This document shows positions 44,492 to 54,091 of a DNA stretch of 64,000 bases, one piece after another. The stretch covers positions 992,001-1,056,000 of the forward strand of contig NZ_JADIKF010000040.1 in assembly GCF_016904945.1 (NCBI RefSeq), read 5' to 3'. The DNA is from Dyella mobilis. GTDB taxonomy: Bacteria; Pseudomonadota; Gammaproteobacteria; Xanthomonadales; Rhodanobacteraceae. The notes below the pieces were generated by a model, which did no database searches, was not told the DNA's origin, and saw only the letters and a list, made by a program, of their open reading frames with translations. Numbering within the stretch: the stretch's first letter is position 1; every line of letters starts with the position of its first letter. The position numbers were made by a program, and so were the translations under genes.

Positions 44492-46678
44492 ATGCCCGCC
44501 AACTTCCGCGTATCCCCCCTGCACGCCGCCCTGTTGCTCACCCTCGCCCTTCCCGCTACGGGGCATGCGCAAACGGCGTCTTCTTCCGACGACAACAGCT
44601 CCGCCACCTCGCAAAGCGATACCGGCAAAGCCAAAACGCTGAGTTCGGTACACGTCACGGGCAGCATCGTCGGCAACGACTACGAAACGGACACCTCCAC
44701 CGTCGGCGCCAAGGTACCAACCTCGTTGCGCGACATCCCGCAGACCGTCGTGGTGGTCAATCGCGACCTGCTGGACGCACAAGGCGCCACTTCGCTGCAG
44801 GATGCCTTGCGCAACGTGCCCGGCATCACCATTGGCGGCGCCGAGGGCGGCCAGATCGGCAACAACATCAACCTGCGCGGTTTTACGGCGCGCACCGATA
44901 TCTATCTGGACGGCTTTCGCGATCCGGGCCAGTACTACCGCGACGTATTCGACCTGGATGCGATCGAGGTCTTGAAAGGCCCCTCGTCCATGCTGTTCGG
45001 CCGCGGCTCCACCGGCGGCGTGATCAACCAGGTGACCAAGGAGCCTGAACTCAAATCCTTCGGCGAAGTGACCGCCACCGTCGGCACGGATGATCGCTAC
45101 CGCACCACCGCCGATTTCAACCAGCAGCTGTCGAGCACCTCGGCCGCGCGCCTTAACGTCTACGGGCAGGACATGCATTCCACCCGCGACGTGCAGAAAA
45201 ACCAGGACTTCGGCATCGCGCCGTCGGTGCGTTTCGGCATCGGCACGCCTACGCAGATCACGCTGTCCGCGCTGATCCAGCGCAACCACGACATGCCCGA
45301 CTATGGCCTGCCGCCGGTCAACGGCCATCCCGCCGACGTGAGTTACAAAAACTGGTACGGGCTCACCGACGACCGCACCAACCAGAACGTCAACGAATTC
45401 AACGCGCGGCTGGAACACGCGTTTTCCGACACCTTCAAATTGCGCACGCAGTTGATGTACAGCCAGTACGACACCAACGCCCGCGAAACCGCAGCCAACA
45501 GCGTGGTGACCAATACCGGCGTCACGCTCAACAAGACGCTGGGCAACCCGACCAACCTGCCCTTGCAGGACTTGTACGTACAGTTGGCCAGCCACGATCG
45601 CGTCATCCACGACACCATCCTCGACAGCCAGACCGACCTCACCACGCAGTTCGACACCGGCAGCCTGCAGCACACGCTGATCACCGGCGTGGAGTTGGCA
45701 CGCGAGACCTACAACAACCAGGGCTACACGCGTAACGGCTTGCCGCTGCTGTCGCTGCTCAATCCCGTGCAGGAAGCTACGCCTTCCAACGTCACCACCA
45801 CGATCGGCAACTACGCGCAATCCGTTGCCAAGACCGCCGCGATCTACGCCAACGACACGATCCGCTTCAACGATCAATGGATGCTGGTGGCCGGCCTGCG
45901 CCGCGACGAATTCGACGCGCACATCAGCAACACCGTATCGCTGCCCGCCTATGCGCAGCAGACCGTGTATTTCACCAGCGTGCGCGGCGGGCTGATCTAT
46001 CAGCCGAGCGAACAGCAGTCCTATTACGTGTCGTACGGCACCTCGTTCGATCCTTCGCTGGAACAGCTCACGCTAACCAACGGCACGCAGGATCTGCAGC
46101 CGGAGAAAAACCGCTCCTACGAAATCGGCGGCAAGTGGAACCTGATGGACGATGTGCTGGCGGTCAACGCCGCGCTGTATAACCTGGAGCAGACCAACGC
46201 ACGCACCCAGACCTCCTCCGGCGAATACACCCTGGACGGCACCATTCGTGTGCGCGGCGCCGAACTCGGCGTGGTCGGCCACCTCACCAAGAGCTGGCAG
46301 ATATTCTCCGGCTACAGCTACATGGACGGCAGAATCGTGAAGGCGCTGGATGGCACCCAGGGCAACGTGCCGGCGAACACCCCGCGCAACACCTTCACCA
46401 CCTGGACCACCTACACCTTCGCCGAACATTGGGAAGCCGGCGGCGGCCCCACCTACATGTCGCAGCGCTACGCCGCCAATACCGACAAGGTGAGCGTGGG
46501 CGGCTATACCCGCTGGGACGCCACGCTGGCGTACCACCAACCCAGCTACGACATCCGCCTCAACGTGCTCAACCTCGCCAACAAGCGCTATTTCGATGCG
46601 TTGATCCAATCGGACGGCGGCCGCTCGGTACCGGGCATCGGACGCACGGAAATGGTGACGTTTACCTATAAGTTCTAA
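44492..46678 (+). CDS. TonB-dependent siderophore receptor
   Basis: A 728-residue outer-membrane receptor. The signal peptide ends at GHAQ. The plug domain covers about 60-200 (SLRDIPQTVVVVNRDLL, LQDALRNVPGITIG, NINLRGFTARTDIYLDGFRD, IEVLKGPSSMLFGRGSTGGV), and the rest is a 22-strand barrel ending in the aromatic residue of TFTYKF. The Fiu/PiuA-like layout and the piuC gene 130 bp downstream point to a catecholate siderophore receptor. A Fur-box-like site lies upstream. Confidence 0.95.
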   Translation: MPANFRVSPLHAALLLTLALPATGHAQTASSSDDNSSATSQSDTGKAKTLSSVHVTGSIVGNDYETDTSTVGAKVPTSLRDIPQTVVVVNRDLLDAQGATSLQDALRNVPGITIGGAEGGQIGNNINLRGFTARTDIYLDGFRDPGQYYRDVFDLDAIEVLKGPSSMLFGRGSTGGVINQVTKEPELKSFGEVTATVGTDDRYRTTADFNQQLSSTSAARLNVYGQDMHSTRDVQKNQDFGIAPSVRFGIGTPTQITLSALIQRNHDMPDYGLPPVNGHPADVSYKNWYGLTDDRTNQNVNEFNARLEHAFSDTFKLRTQLMYSQYDTNARETAANSVVTNTGVTLNKTLGNPTNLPLQDLYVQLASHDRVIHDTILDSQTDLTTQFDTGSLQHTLITGVELARETYNNQGYTRNGLPLLSLLNPVQEATPSNVTTTIGNYAQSVAKTAAIYANDTIRFNDQWMLVAGLRRDEFDAHISNTVSLPAYAQQTVYFTSVRGGLIYQPSEQQSYYVSYGTSFDPSLEQLTLTNGTQDLQPEKNRSYEIGGKWNLMDDVLAVNAALYNLEQTNARTQTSSGEYTLDGTIRVRGAELGVVGHLTKSWQIFSGYSYMDGRIVKALDGTQGNVPANTPRNTFTTWTTYTFAEHWEAGGGPTYMSQRYAANTDKVSVGGYTRWDATLAYHQPSYDIRLNVLNLANKRYFDALIQSDGGRSVPGIGRTEMVTFTYKF

Positions 46679-46702
46679 AGTTGCCGCAAGCTAATGCTCG
46701 TC

Positions 46703-46740
46703 GTCCCGGCGAAAGCCGGGACCCAGCGACTTTCACGCAC
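46703..46740. repeat. REP-like hairpin after the receptor gene
   Basis: GTCCCGGC-GAAA-GCCGGGAC (46703-46722) followed by CCAGCGACTTTCACG. This 'GAAA' hairpin with the trailing CCAGCGACTTT is a repeat type I recognise from many proteobacterial intergenic regions. It lies 24 bp after the receptor stop and could also end its transcript. Confidence 0.6.
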
Positions 46741-46807
46741 CCGAAGCACAGGCCCCCGTCCACCACTGCACCGGCACGATCACGCTGACACGATTCGAGG
46801 CACCATC

Positions 46808-47494
46808 ATGCTGGTCCACATCCCCAACCTGCTCAACGCCGAACAGCTCGCACACTTCCGCCGCCAGCTCGATGCCGACAACGCACCCTGGGTAGACGGC
46901 CGCGTCACCGCCGGCCATCAAGGCATCCACGTCAAGCAGAACCAGCAGATCGCCGAAGGCTCGGGCCTGGCGATCGAACTGGGCAACATCGTGTTAGCCG
47001 CCCTGGAGCGCCACCCGCTGTTTATCAGCGCCGCGCTGCCCAACCGCGTCTACCCGCCAATGTTCAACCGCTACCAGGGCGGCATGCACTTCGGCAGCCA
47101 CGTCGACGGCTCCATCCGCCTGCTGCCCGGCACGGGGCAGAAAATCCGCACCGATCTCTCCGCCACGTTGTTCCTGGCCCCGCCGGAAAGCTACGACGGC
47201 GGCGAACTGCTGGTGGAAGACACCTACGGCACCCAGACCGTCAAACTGCCCGCCGGCGATCTGATCCTCTACCCCGCCAGCAGCCTGCATCGCGTCAACC
47301 CCGTCACCCGCGGCACCCGCCTGGCCAGCTTTTTCTGGGTGCAAAGCATGGTGCGCGACGACGGGCAGCGAACCTTGCTGTTCGATCTGGACAACGCCAT
47401 TCAGCGGCTTGCCGCTACCGGCGCCGACGAAGCCGCAAGAGTGCGGCTTACCGGCTGTTACCACAATCTGTTGCGAATGTGGTCTGACACATAA
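46808..47494 (+). CDS. piuC: PKHD-type Fe(II)/2-oxoglutarate hydroxylase PiuC
   Basis: A 228-residue dioxygenase often paired with catecholate siderophore receptors (YbiX with Fiu, PiuC with PiuA). Iron ligands are His and Asp in [10 protein letters not shown] and a distal His in [14 protein letters not shown]; the 2-oxoglutarate Arg lies in that last motif. It opens with [20 protein letters not shown] and ends with the usual NLLRMWS. ATG 46808 fits the family. Its substrate is not established. Confidence 0.94.
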   Translation: MLVHIPNLLNAEQLAHFRRQLDADNAPWVDGRVTAGHQGIHVKQNQQIAEGSGLAIELGNIVLAALERHPLFISAALPNRVYPPMFNRYQGGMHFGSHVDGSIRLLPGTGQKIRTDLSATLFLAPPESYDGGELLVEDTYGTQTVKLPAGDLILYPASSLHRVNPVTRGTRLASFFWVQSMVRDDGQRTLLFDLDNAIQRLAATGADEAARVRLTGCYHNLLRMWSDT

Positions 47495-47513
47495 AGAAAC
47501 AACCGGTGTCGGG

Positions 47514-48044
47514 TCAATGACCCCAACATTCGGCAACGGTACCCACCCCGGATGTTCCGGAAAAACCGCGTGTTCCCTGATTAGTGATCGAGAGAGTGCC
47601 GCAATCGGTGTCGTTGGTAGCCTGGGTTCCTTTGGGAACAGCCTCGTACGTATAAGCCGTCGTGCTCGCGGCACTTGGAAATTCGTAGGTGTAATTCAAT
47701 CCTGTTGAGCTCGTCCCTTCGCAATCCAGCGCGGACGACGGCGTAGCTCCGGTATAGCTCAGGCTGGTCGTGTAGTAGCGCTCCATATAATTGGCTGCCT
47801 CCGAAAGGCACGCCGTCGCTGCAGCGCGATTGGTGCGGGTGACGTACTTCGAATAAGCCGAATACGCGTAGGCCGCCAGCACGGCCACGATAATCACCAC
47901 GATCATCATTTCGATCAGGGTGAATCCAGCTACACGGCGCGCTCGTGCGCCACGACGCAAACTGGGCGTCGCACACGGCGCATCTTTGTAGCCCGCTACT
48001 GAATCCGATACCTGCAACGTCGCAACCGCACTACGTCCCATCAT
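47514..48044 (-). CDS. pilE: Type IV minor pilin PilE
   Basis: A 176-residue pilin-like protein. The prepilin site is AG-FTLIEMM, followed by the hydrophobic helix IVVIIVAVLAAYAYSAYSKY. The C-terminal globular part has paired cysteines (ALDCEG, TDCGTL, AECWGH). From ATG 48044 the leader before the cleavage site would be about 42 residues, unusually long; an in-frame TTG closer to the site would give a normal basic leader. ATG 48044 overlaps the end of pilY1 and has GAGGGG at a good distance. It is the last gene of the fimT-pilVWXY1E operon. Confidence 0.88.
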   Translation of the reverse strand: MMGRSAVATLQVSDSVAGYKDAPCATPSLRRGARARRVAGFTLIEMMIVVIIVAVLAAYAYSAYSKYVTRTNRAAATACLSEAANYMERYYTTSLSYTGATPSSALDCEGTSSTGLNYTYEFPSAASTTAYTYEAVPKGTQATNDTDCGTLSITNQGTRGFSGTSGVGTVAECWGH

Positions 48045-48054
48045 GGCTTGCCCC

Positions 48055-51000
48055 TCATTGAGTAACCATCTCGCGCCAGGAGACGCGTTGCACGCCATTG
48101 GTATTACCGCCGGTCTTGATGCTGGTATTACCACCATTATCGAAGCTCACCAACATATTGCCACCCGCGAAGATCGGGTTGTTCGGAATCGAGGTGAATT
48201 GCACGCCGGCCGCGACATAGCTTTGCCCGTTGACCGTCACCATGTCCGACGCGTTGATCACCCCATCGCCGTTGGTGTCGAAGAAGCTGGCCGAAGGCGC
48301 CGTGCCAGTGAAGGGATTGACAGCCATCACCCAGCCGCTGCCCGAAGGATTACAGATATCCGAAGCCGTCGGAATGCGCGTAGTGCCGATCAGCAAATTG
48401 CCGTCAAATTCGTTCGGCGTCACCATGCGCTCGCCCTGCAGGGTCGGACTTCCCGAGGTCGTCGCGGCAGGCTCCTCCAGATCGATATACCAACCCGACT
48501 CATCGGTCATATCGGGCGTCGACGGTACCTGCGTAATCACGCGCGTAGGCAAGACTGGCGGTGTAACGGTGGTATTTCCGGCCACCTGGGCAATGATCGA
48601 GCGCTGCTTGAGTGCGCTGCGCCCTCCGCTCAAGGCTGGCAGGGTGGTGCCGGAATTGTTCTGCACGATTAATCCGTACCAGGTTTGCAAATTGGTGTTG
48701 GAGAGATCGGAGGAACTCAAATACTGCCCGGTACCGAAGAACACCCACAGATTCTCGGTAGACGGATCCTGGCCGATCAGCATGCCGGAGGTGATCGGTT
48801 GGGGATTGTTGGCACTGGTACCGTCCGTCGCCGTAAACAACGACGTGCCGGTCGTCGTACTGGTCGTGGTGGAGGCAAGCGTAAACTGCCACACGTTGCC
48901 GAAGAGGTCGCCGGCATAGGCACTCGTGCTGTCGCCGTTGCTCAAGGTATTGATCCACACGGCCGGGGCCGCCAGGCCATTGTTGGCGGTCGTGTTCGTT
49001 CCGTAGACATTCAATGCGCCCGTAGCCAGGTCGAACTGCAACAGCGCCGCGGTGCCCTTTGCGCTGTTATAGCCATTTCCCATCAGCGCGACCCACTTGC
49101 TGGTACCGCTTCCGGTGGCCACCTGCGCAATGACAGGCTGCCCGGTCATCTGGCCGATGTAGTTGCTTCCGGTCAGTCCGTCCGTCGCCGAACGTTCCCA
49201 GAGGAACTTGATGCTGCTGGGGTTGGTGATATCCAGCGCATAAATGGCCTCGGCCGTGCCGCGCCCGGTGGTACCGATCAGCACCGTACTCCAGGCGGAA
49301 TTGATGTAGGCATCGGCAATCGTCAACTGCCCATCGTTATAGAACTGGTGCGGATAACCAATTTGCCCGTAAAGCAGGTTGGATAGATTCGACAGCGGAT
49401 TGGGACCCGCAGCCCCTCCCGAGGTCAATCCATCGGTAATCACGGCACCGGGAATATAGGCATAGGTCTCAGCGCCGGTCGACGCATTGAATGCATGCAA
49501 CATGCCGTCATTAGCTGCCACCCAGATCAATGCGGTGCGGCTCGCCTCGTTGCTGGCATACGTACCGAAGGTGCTCGTGCCGGTGAAGGACTGCTGGTAA
49601 AACTGGTTCGGATTGGGCGCGCCTTCATAGACGGGCTGCGAATCCACGATGTCGCCGATCGGCGTCTGCGCGCGATTCCTGAGGGTTCCGCCAGGGTTTC
49701 GCGCTTCGAGCGTGGGATCGCCTCGCAGATAATTGATCATCTGCGCCTCGGTGATGGAGCCGACCGTCAATGAAGCGGCCTGCGCCGCAGAAAGCGCGGG
49801 CGCGGCGCCCGTGGTGCCGTTGTCCTGGAACGCTACATACTGGCTGCCCGCCGCCGCCGATGGGTTGTAGGTCCAGATATTGCGATTGGCTGCGGCCGGC
49901 AATTCGGTTGAAGCTTTCCAGGCTGGCGTCGTGCTGATCGCACCAGTAGTCGCATTCACGTCGTATGCCTGAAGGTCGCCGTACCACAGAGACGTGTAGT
50001 AGTTCGCCTGATAGGCCACGGTGCCGTTCGTCAGTTCCGTGGAATTGGCGGCCAGGCTGGCGCCCGTGCCGATGCGTGACGCCGCACGATTGAGCGCGTC
50101 CTGCAATCCGCTGGTAAATGCCTGGGGACTGGTCGCCGAATAGAAACCGCCGTGACCGTTTACACCAGCGTGCGCCAGGTCGGCGATGTTGTAGATCGAG
50201 TTCGAGCCCGGTTGCGGCCAGCTGAATCCGCTGATCGCCGGACCGGTGCCATCGGCCCAGTTGAATATCTGGCTGACCGTCGTACCGGTCGGGCTGATGC
50301 CCGTGGGCTGGAAACCCAAGCCGATGGTAAACGTGGTCATGTGCTGCCAGAAGGCGGGGTCGTCCGAATTGGTGGGCACTTCGTTGTTGATATTCGGCTG
50401 CAGGTCGGTTTCCCAATACTTCATGGCAACGTCCGCCAGGGTATTGGAGTAGCTGTCCTTATAAGGCGCGACCGCCGTATAGGTATAACTCTCGTCGTTA
50501 GGCCCGGTTATCGCGGTGGTGCTGCTAGTGCCGTCCGCGTTTCCGGGTCCGGTGAAGCTGCTGTTGGATTCGTTCCAGAAACCGTCCGTCGTCAGGATCG
50601 TGTAGGACAAGCGACAGGCGTACATATCGGCCGTGCTGGTATCAGAATCCGATGCCTGCCATGGCTGAGATGACTGGTAATACTGGCCTACCGAATCCAA
50701 AGCCATGCGCAGCGGCGTGCCGCCGTTGGGAGATACGCCAGTCAGCCAATTCCACATACTGGCTTTCTGCGTACCGGACGAGCCATTTCCAAATGGCTCC
50801 GCCTCGGCCATGTTCTGCTGGTTGAACGATGCCGTAGGCGACGGCAAGTTGCCGTCGTTGGTACCGTCGATTGAACCGAACCCGACGCGATACGTGGACG
50901 ACACGTTGGAGAACGCCGTCATCAAGCCGCTTCGCGCCATCTGCACGCGCGTGTGGTAGTAGGCGAACCAATTGGCGACATTCGTTCCTGCAGCTAGCGC

Positions 51001-51819
51001 AGCTCCGCTAGCGTCCTTCGCGGGAGCCGCGGTACCCGAAGTGTCGGATGCCAGCACGCAATTGCTCAAGCTGGCGCAGTTCGTAGTGGCAATGTAATAG
51101 GTCGTATACGGCCCAGCTCCGCTGTTGGAGTCGAGCGAGTATTGAAAAACCGAAATGCTATAGCTGAAGGAACACGTTCCGTTTTTGTAATCGCCGTTCT
51201 TGTAACCGCTGCTGGAGCCGACCGTCTTGGTATACAACGCGCTGCAGGCACTGCTTGATGCCACTGCCTGCGATACCGAAAAAGACTTCGATGTCGAAAA
51301 GCTAATCGTATCGTTGTCTTGATCCGCTTCGCCTGTAACGTCATTGTTAGTGTAAGTGGTCAGATTGGCATTGCCACTGGACGCTACATTGAAGCCATCG
51401 ATGGGCACGTTGGTCATGTCCGTATAGCTCTGGTAACTATCCGGAGAGGTCGACGTGCTGTCTGCGTGCGGTGGCGGCGTATAGAGAACCGCCGGGTTGT
51501 AATAAAGCCCGTTGTTATAAGGATCGATCAGGGCGGCATTGTTAATGGTATTTATGTAGTTGTTATTGCTGGTACAGGTCACACCATGGAGATAGCACGC
51601 ATCCGGCATGTAGTCCCACACCATGGATCCGGAGTCATCCATCATCAACATCACATTCGGCGCCAAGGCGGCCTGAATGATCAGCGGCTGCTGGTCCACG
51701 GTAACTGAGGCCATGGCCGGCGCGTAGACCAGGCCCAGCATCGAAACGATTGTTCCCATCGACAAGAGCCGGCCGACGAATCGGCCAACCTTGCTATGAA
51801 TGAGCGAGGTGATATTCAT
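48055..51819 (-). CDS. pilY1: Type IV pilus tip-associated adhesin PilY1
   Basis: A 1254-residue secreted protein with a signal peptide (cleavage near AMAS). The N-terminal part holds a von Willebrand A-type site: MMDDSGSM gives the DxSxS metal site. A large beta-propeller occupies the C-terminal half (LIWVAANDGMLHAFNASTGA, YALDITNPSSI, KWVALMGNGYNS). Near the end DTNGDGVINASD is a canonical EF-hand-like calcium loop, as in PilY1 proteins that control pilus retraction. It follows pilX by 40 bp and is followed closely by pilE. Confidence 0.95.
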   Translation of the reverse strand: MNITSLIHSKVGRFVGRLLSMGTIVSMLGLVYAPAMASVTVDQQPLIIQAALAPNVMLMMDDSGSMVWDYMPDACYLHGVTCTSNNNYINTINNAALIDPYNNGLYYNPAVLYTPPPHADSTSTSPDSYQSYTDMTNVPIDGFNVASSGNANLTTYTNNDVTGEADQDNDTISFSTSKSFSVSQAVASSSACSALYTKTVGSSSGYKNGDYKNGTCSFSYSISVFQYSLDSNSGAGPYTTYYIATTNCASLSNCVLASDTSGTAAPAKDASGAALAAGTNVANWFAYYHTRVQMARSGLMTAFSNVSSTYRVGFGSIDGTNDGNLPSPTASFNQQNMAEAEPFGNGSSGTQKASMWNWLTGVSPNGGTPLRMALDSVGQYYQSSQPWQASDSDTSTADMYACRLSYTILTTDGFWNESNSSFTGPGNADGTSSTTAITGPNDESYTYTAVAPYKDSYSNTLADVAMKYWETDLQPNINNEVPTNSDDPAFWQHMTTFTIGLGFQPTGISPTGTTVSQIFNWADGTGPAISGFSWPQPGSNSIYNIADLAHAGVNGHGGFYSATSPQAFTSGLQDALNRAASRIGTGASLAANSTELTNGTVAYQANYYTSLWYGDLQAYDVNATTGAISTTPAWKASTELPAAANRNIWTYNPSAAAGSQYVAFQDNGTTGAAPALSAAQAASLTVGSITEAQMINYLRGDPTLEARNPGGTLRNRAQTPIGDIVDSQPVYEGAPNPNQFYQQSFTGTSTFGTYASNEASRTALIWVAANDGMLHAFNASTGAETYAYIPGAVITDGLTSGGAAGPNPLSNLSNLLYGQIGYPHQFYNDGQLTIADAYINSAWSTVLIGTTGRGTAEAIYALDITNPSSIKFLWERSATDGLTGSNYIGQMTGQPVIAQVATGSGTSKWVALMGNGYNSAKGTAALLQFDLATGALNVYGTNTTANNGLAAPAVWINTLSNGDSTSAYAGDLFGNVWQFTLASTTTSTTTGTSLFTATDGTSANNPQPITSGMLIGQDPSTENLWVFFGTGQYLSSSDLSNTNLQTWYGLIVQNNSGTTLPALSGGRSALKQRSIIAQVAGNTTVTPPVLPTRVITQVPSTPDMTDESGWYIDLEEPAATTSGSPTLQGERMVTPNEFDGNLLIGTTRIPTASDICNPSGSGWVMAVNPFTGTAPSASFFDTNGDGVINASDMVTVNGQSYVAAGVQFTSIPNNPIFAGGNMLVSFDNGGNTSIKTGGNTNGVQRVSWREMVTQ

Positions 51820-51859
51820 GGCGTTTCACTCAAAGATATTGTGTAGGCAGTGGGCCAAA

Positions 51860-52489
51860 TCAGCCCTGCTTGACCATGGCCTGCAAAACCACCACCGCAC
51901 GATCGCCCACCACTGTGGGATCTCCGCTGCGGGCAGTAATACGGTAATACGTGGAAGTGGTAGACACGCCTTGCGCGCCGTATTGGGCTGCGTTGGCACT
52001 TTGGTTGTAGCCGGTATCGGTACTGGTGTCGTACCAATTGCCCATGTTCTCGACGACGTACTGGGGCGTGCCCGCGGAAACTCCGGTGGTGAACTGCCCG
52101 CTGGCAGCACCAGCCGCCACGCTCTTGATGCTGCCGGCGGGAAGCGTCGAATCGGTAAAAGGATTCGCCTGGCAAGTCACGCCACCCGATCCGCAAACGC
52201 GGGCAATGTCGCCGGTGTCGACGCCAATACGAGCCGTCGCTACACGAATCGCCGCTTCGGCTGCCTGGAACGCCGCCTCACGGTCGTAAGCATTGTTCGA
52301 CATCTTCTGCTGCATGATCGTGCCACGCATCGCCAGCAAGCCCACGATGGCCACCACCACTAGCAAGATCAGGGCAACGACCAGCGCAACACCACGCTGT
52401 GAATTACGTGCGCCGCTCATCGCAAACCGAAATGGCTTTCCGCGCAGATGAGCGGTCGATACTGGCTGAAGAATCGTTTCAGAATTCAT
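51860..52489 (-). CDS. pilX: Minor pilin PilX
   Basis: A 209-residue minor pilin. The prepilin region is SQRG-VALVVALILLVVVAIV, with no Glu5, typical of PilX/GspK-type subunits. It is followed by AAFQAAEAAIRVATARIG. ATG 52489 lies one base after the pilW stop; an internal ATG at 52420 would give a shorter leader. PilX helps present PilY1 at the pilus tip. Confidence 0.9.
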   Translation of the reverse strand: MNSETILQPVSTAHLRGKPFRFAMSGARNSQRGVALVVALILLVVVAIVGLLAMRGTIMQQKMSNNAYDREAAFQAAEAAIRVATARIGVDTGDIARVCGSGGVTCQANPFTDSTLPAGSIKSVAAGAASGQFTTGVSAGTPQYVVENMGNWYDTSTDTGYNQSANAAQYGAQGVSTTSTYYRITARSGDPTVVGDRAVVVLQAMVKQG

Positions 52490-52490
52490 C

Positions 52491-53549
52491 TCACAGCACT
52501 CGGTTGCGTATGGCGATCGTTGAAGTAAAGGTGCGGCTGATCGGCGTGGAAGTAACGCTTGCGTTTGTACTGGTGCTTTGCATGGTCAACTGCACCTGCA
52601 CGGCGGTGACCAGGCTCCAGTTCGTCACGCTGGATGCCGTGCCAAACGTCGTGCCAGGCGACTGAAGGTAGGAAATCTTCATACTCGTCACATTGGGCAC
52701 CATCTCGGTTGACGTCGCCGTCACTGTCGCCCCGCTCGTGCCCGGCTGCAGACTGATCCGGTACAACGCCGTGCCCCCGCTTGGCACTTCTCCGACATAC
52801 CAGTCCACCGGATTGAGTTGCGCCACCAGTGCATTGGCGGCAAACGTATAAGCCTGCCCGGAGGTGGTGCACACCGTCGGATAACCCAGGCCGTTGGAAC
52901 AATTGCCTGGCGTGCCGGACGTCGACGAATGCGTAATGCTGAGCGAACTGCCGCTGCTGTAGGTCGTAGCCTGCAGGACGCTCGTGTGATTGGGGTCGCA
53001 GACGATCAGCAGATCGCCGGCCTGCAAGCTCGACGTGGTTTCATTGAACGTGATGGTTTGCGTGGTCTCGTTGTCCGTAGCGACGCTGAGGCCAGTATCA
53101 GCGCCACCCACCAACTCGATCGAGGAAACGCTGGACGCGGAGGCAGGAAAACCCGACGTTATCGCAGGATCCGACCCGCCGCTATCGTAGCCCTTGACCG
53201 CATTGCCCAGATCCGCCCACCAAACCTTGGTGCCGGCGCCATTGGGTCCGTTGTTGAGGATATTGGCAACCGGCGCAGTGTTGTTGCACCCGCTCATCCC
53301 CGCACTGCGGATATCTCGAGACATCAATTCGAATGCGATGCGCGATTCGTTCTGCACATCGTCCAGCGCCTGGTTGGTGGAATAGCTCTTGAGGTTGGCA
53401 ATAAACACGCTGCACACGCCAAGAATGACGACCACGCCGAGCACCATCGCCACCATCATCTCGATGAGCGTAAAGCCGTCCGGCCCTCGCAACTTTCGCA
53501 CTGGCCGCATCTGCACGCGAGCACGTTTCGGCATGACGTGGTGACTCAT
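52491..53549 (-). CDS. pilW: Minor pilin PilW
   Basis: A 352-residue minor pilin with cleavage site DG-FTLIEMMVAMVLGVVVIL after a basic leader of 25 residues. The PilW marker SRIAFELMSRDIRSAGMSGC follows. The globular part is Ser/Thr/Gly-rich. ATG 53549 overlaps the pilV stop by 4 bp. Confidence 0.92.
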   Translation of the reverse strand: MSHHVMPKRARVQMRPVRKLRGPDGFTLIEMMVAMVLGVVVILGVCSVFIANLKSYSTNQALDDVQNESRIAFELMSRDIRSAGMSGCNNTAPVANILNNGPNGAGTKVWWADLGNAVKGYDSGGSDPAITSGFPASASSVSSIELVGGADTGLSVATDNETTQTITFNETTSSLQAGDLLIVCDPNHTSVLQATTYSSGSSLSITHSSTSGTPGNCSNGLGYPTVCTTSGQAYTFAANALVAQLNPVDWYVGEVPSGGTALYRISLQPGTSGATVTATSTEMVPNVTSMKISYLQSPGTTFGTASSVTNWSLVTAVQVQLTMQSTSTNASVTSTPISRTFTSTIAIRNRVL

Positions 53550-54091
53550 AACATGCCCACCGTGGTGATGGTCTGAATACCCGCTGTGGTACCCGTCCCG
53601 TTGGTGCCGCCGTTGCCCGAACGGTTGTCGCTGAATTGCACGGTGACCGTGCAGGCAGTCGAACTGGCCGTGCTCGTGCTCGTGGTGGTCGTGCACGAAA
53701 TCGTCCCTTTGGTGGTGCTGACTGCGCCGAGGTCGTTACCCAGCTGCTTGCACCATTGGTTGATCTGGTTCCCCGATAACGTCGTTCCCGTCGTCGAGCA
53801 ACTGCTGGCCGTCACCGAGGTGCCCGTATAGCTCGATGCATTGCCGATATCTGCACGCATTGCATCCAGGATCGAATAGGTGTCGATGACGGCCATGTTG
53901 CGCGCCATCGAACTGTTGTTGGTGGACAGCGACATGGCCTGTAACGCCGCCACGCCCAGGAAGCCGACGGAAAGGATCACCACGGCCACCAACACCTCGA
54001 TAAGGCCGACCCCGGCCTGTGACCGCTTGTTGAGGGGTCGCCTGGTGGTGGTCCCACAGACCGCTGAAGCGTCGCAAGAGATATTCATCAT
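53546..54091 (-). CDS. pilV: Minor pilin PilV
   Basis: A 181-residue minor pilin: AG-VGLIEVLVAVVILSVGFL, then GVAALQAMSLSTNNSSMARN, the PilV signature. The C-terminal region is unusually rich in Thr and Ser (CTTTTSTSTASSTACTV). ATG 54091 overlaps the stop of the fimT-like gene by 4 bp. Confidence 0.92.
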   Translation of the reverse strand: MMNISCDASAVCGTTTRRPLNKRSQAGVGLIEVLVAVVILSVGFLGVAALQAMSLSTNNSSMARNMAVIDTYSILDAMRADIGNASSYTGTSVTASSCSTTGTTLSGNQINQWCKQLGNDLGAVSTTKGTISCTTTTSTSTASSTACTVTVQFSDNRSGNGGTNGTGTTAGIQTITTVGML

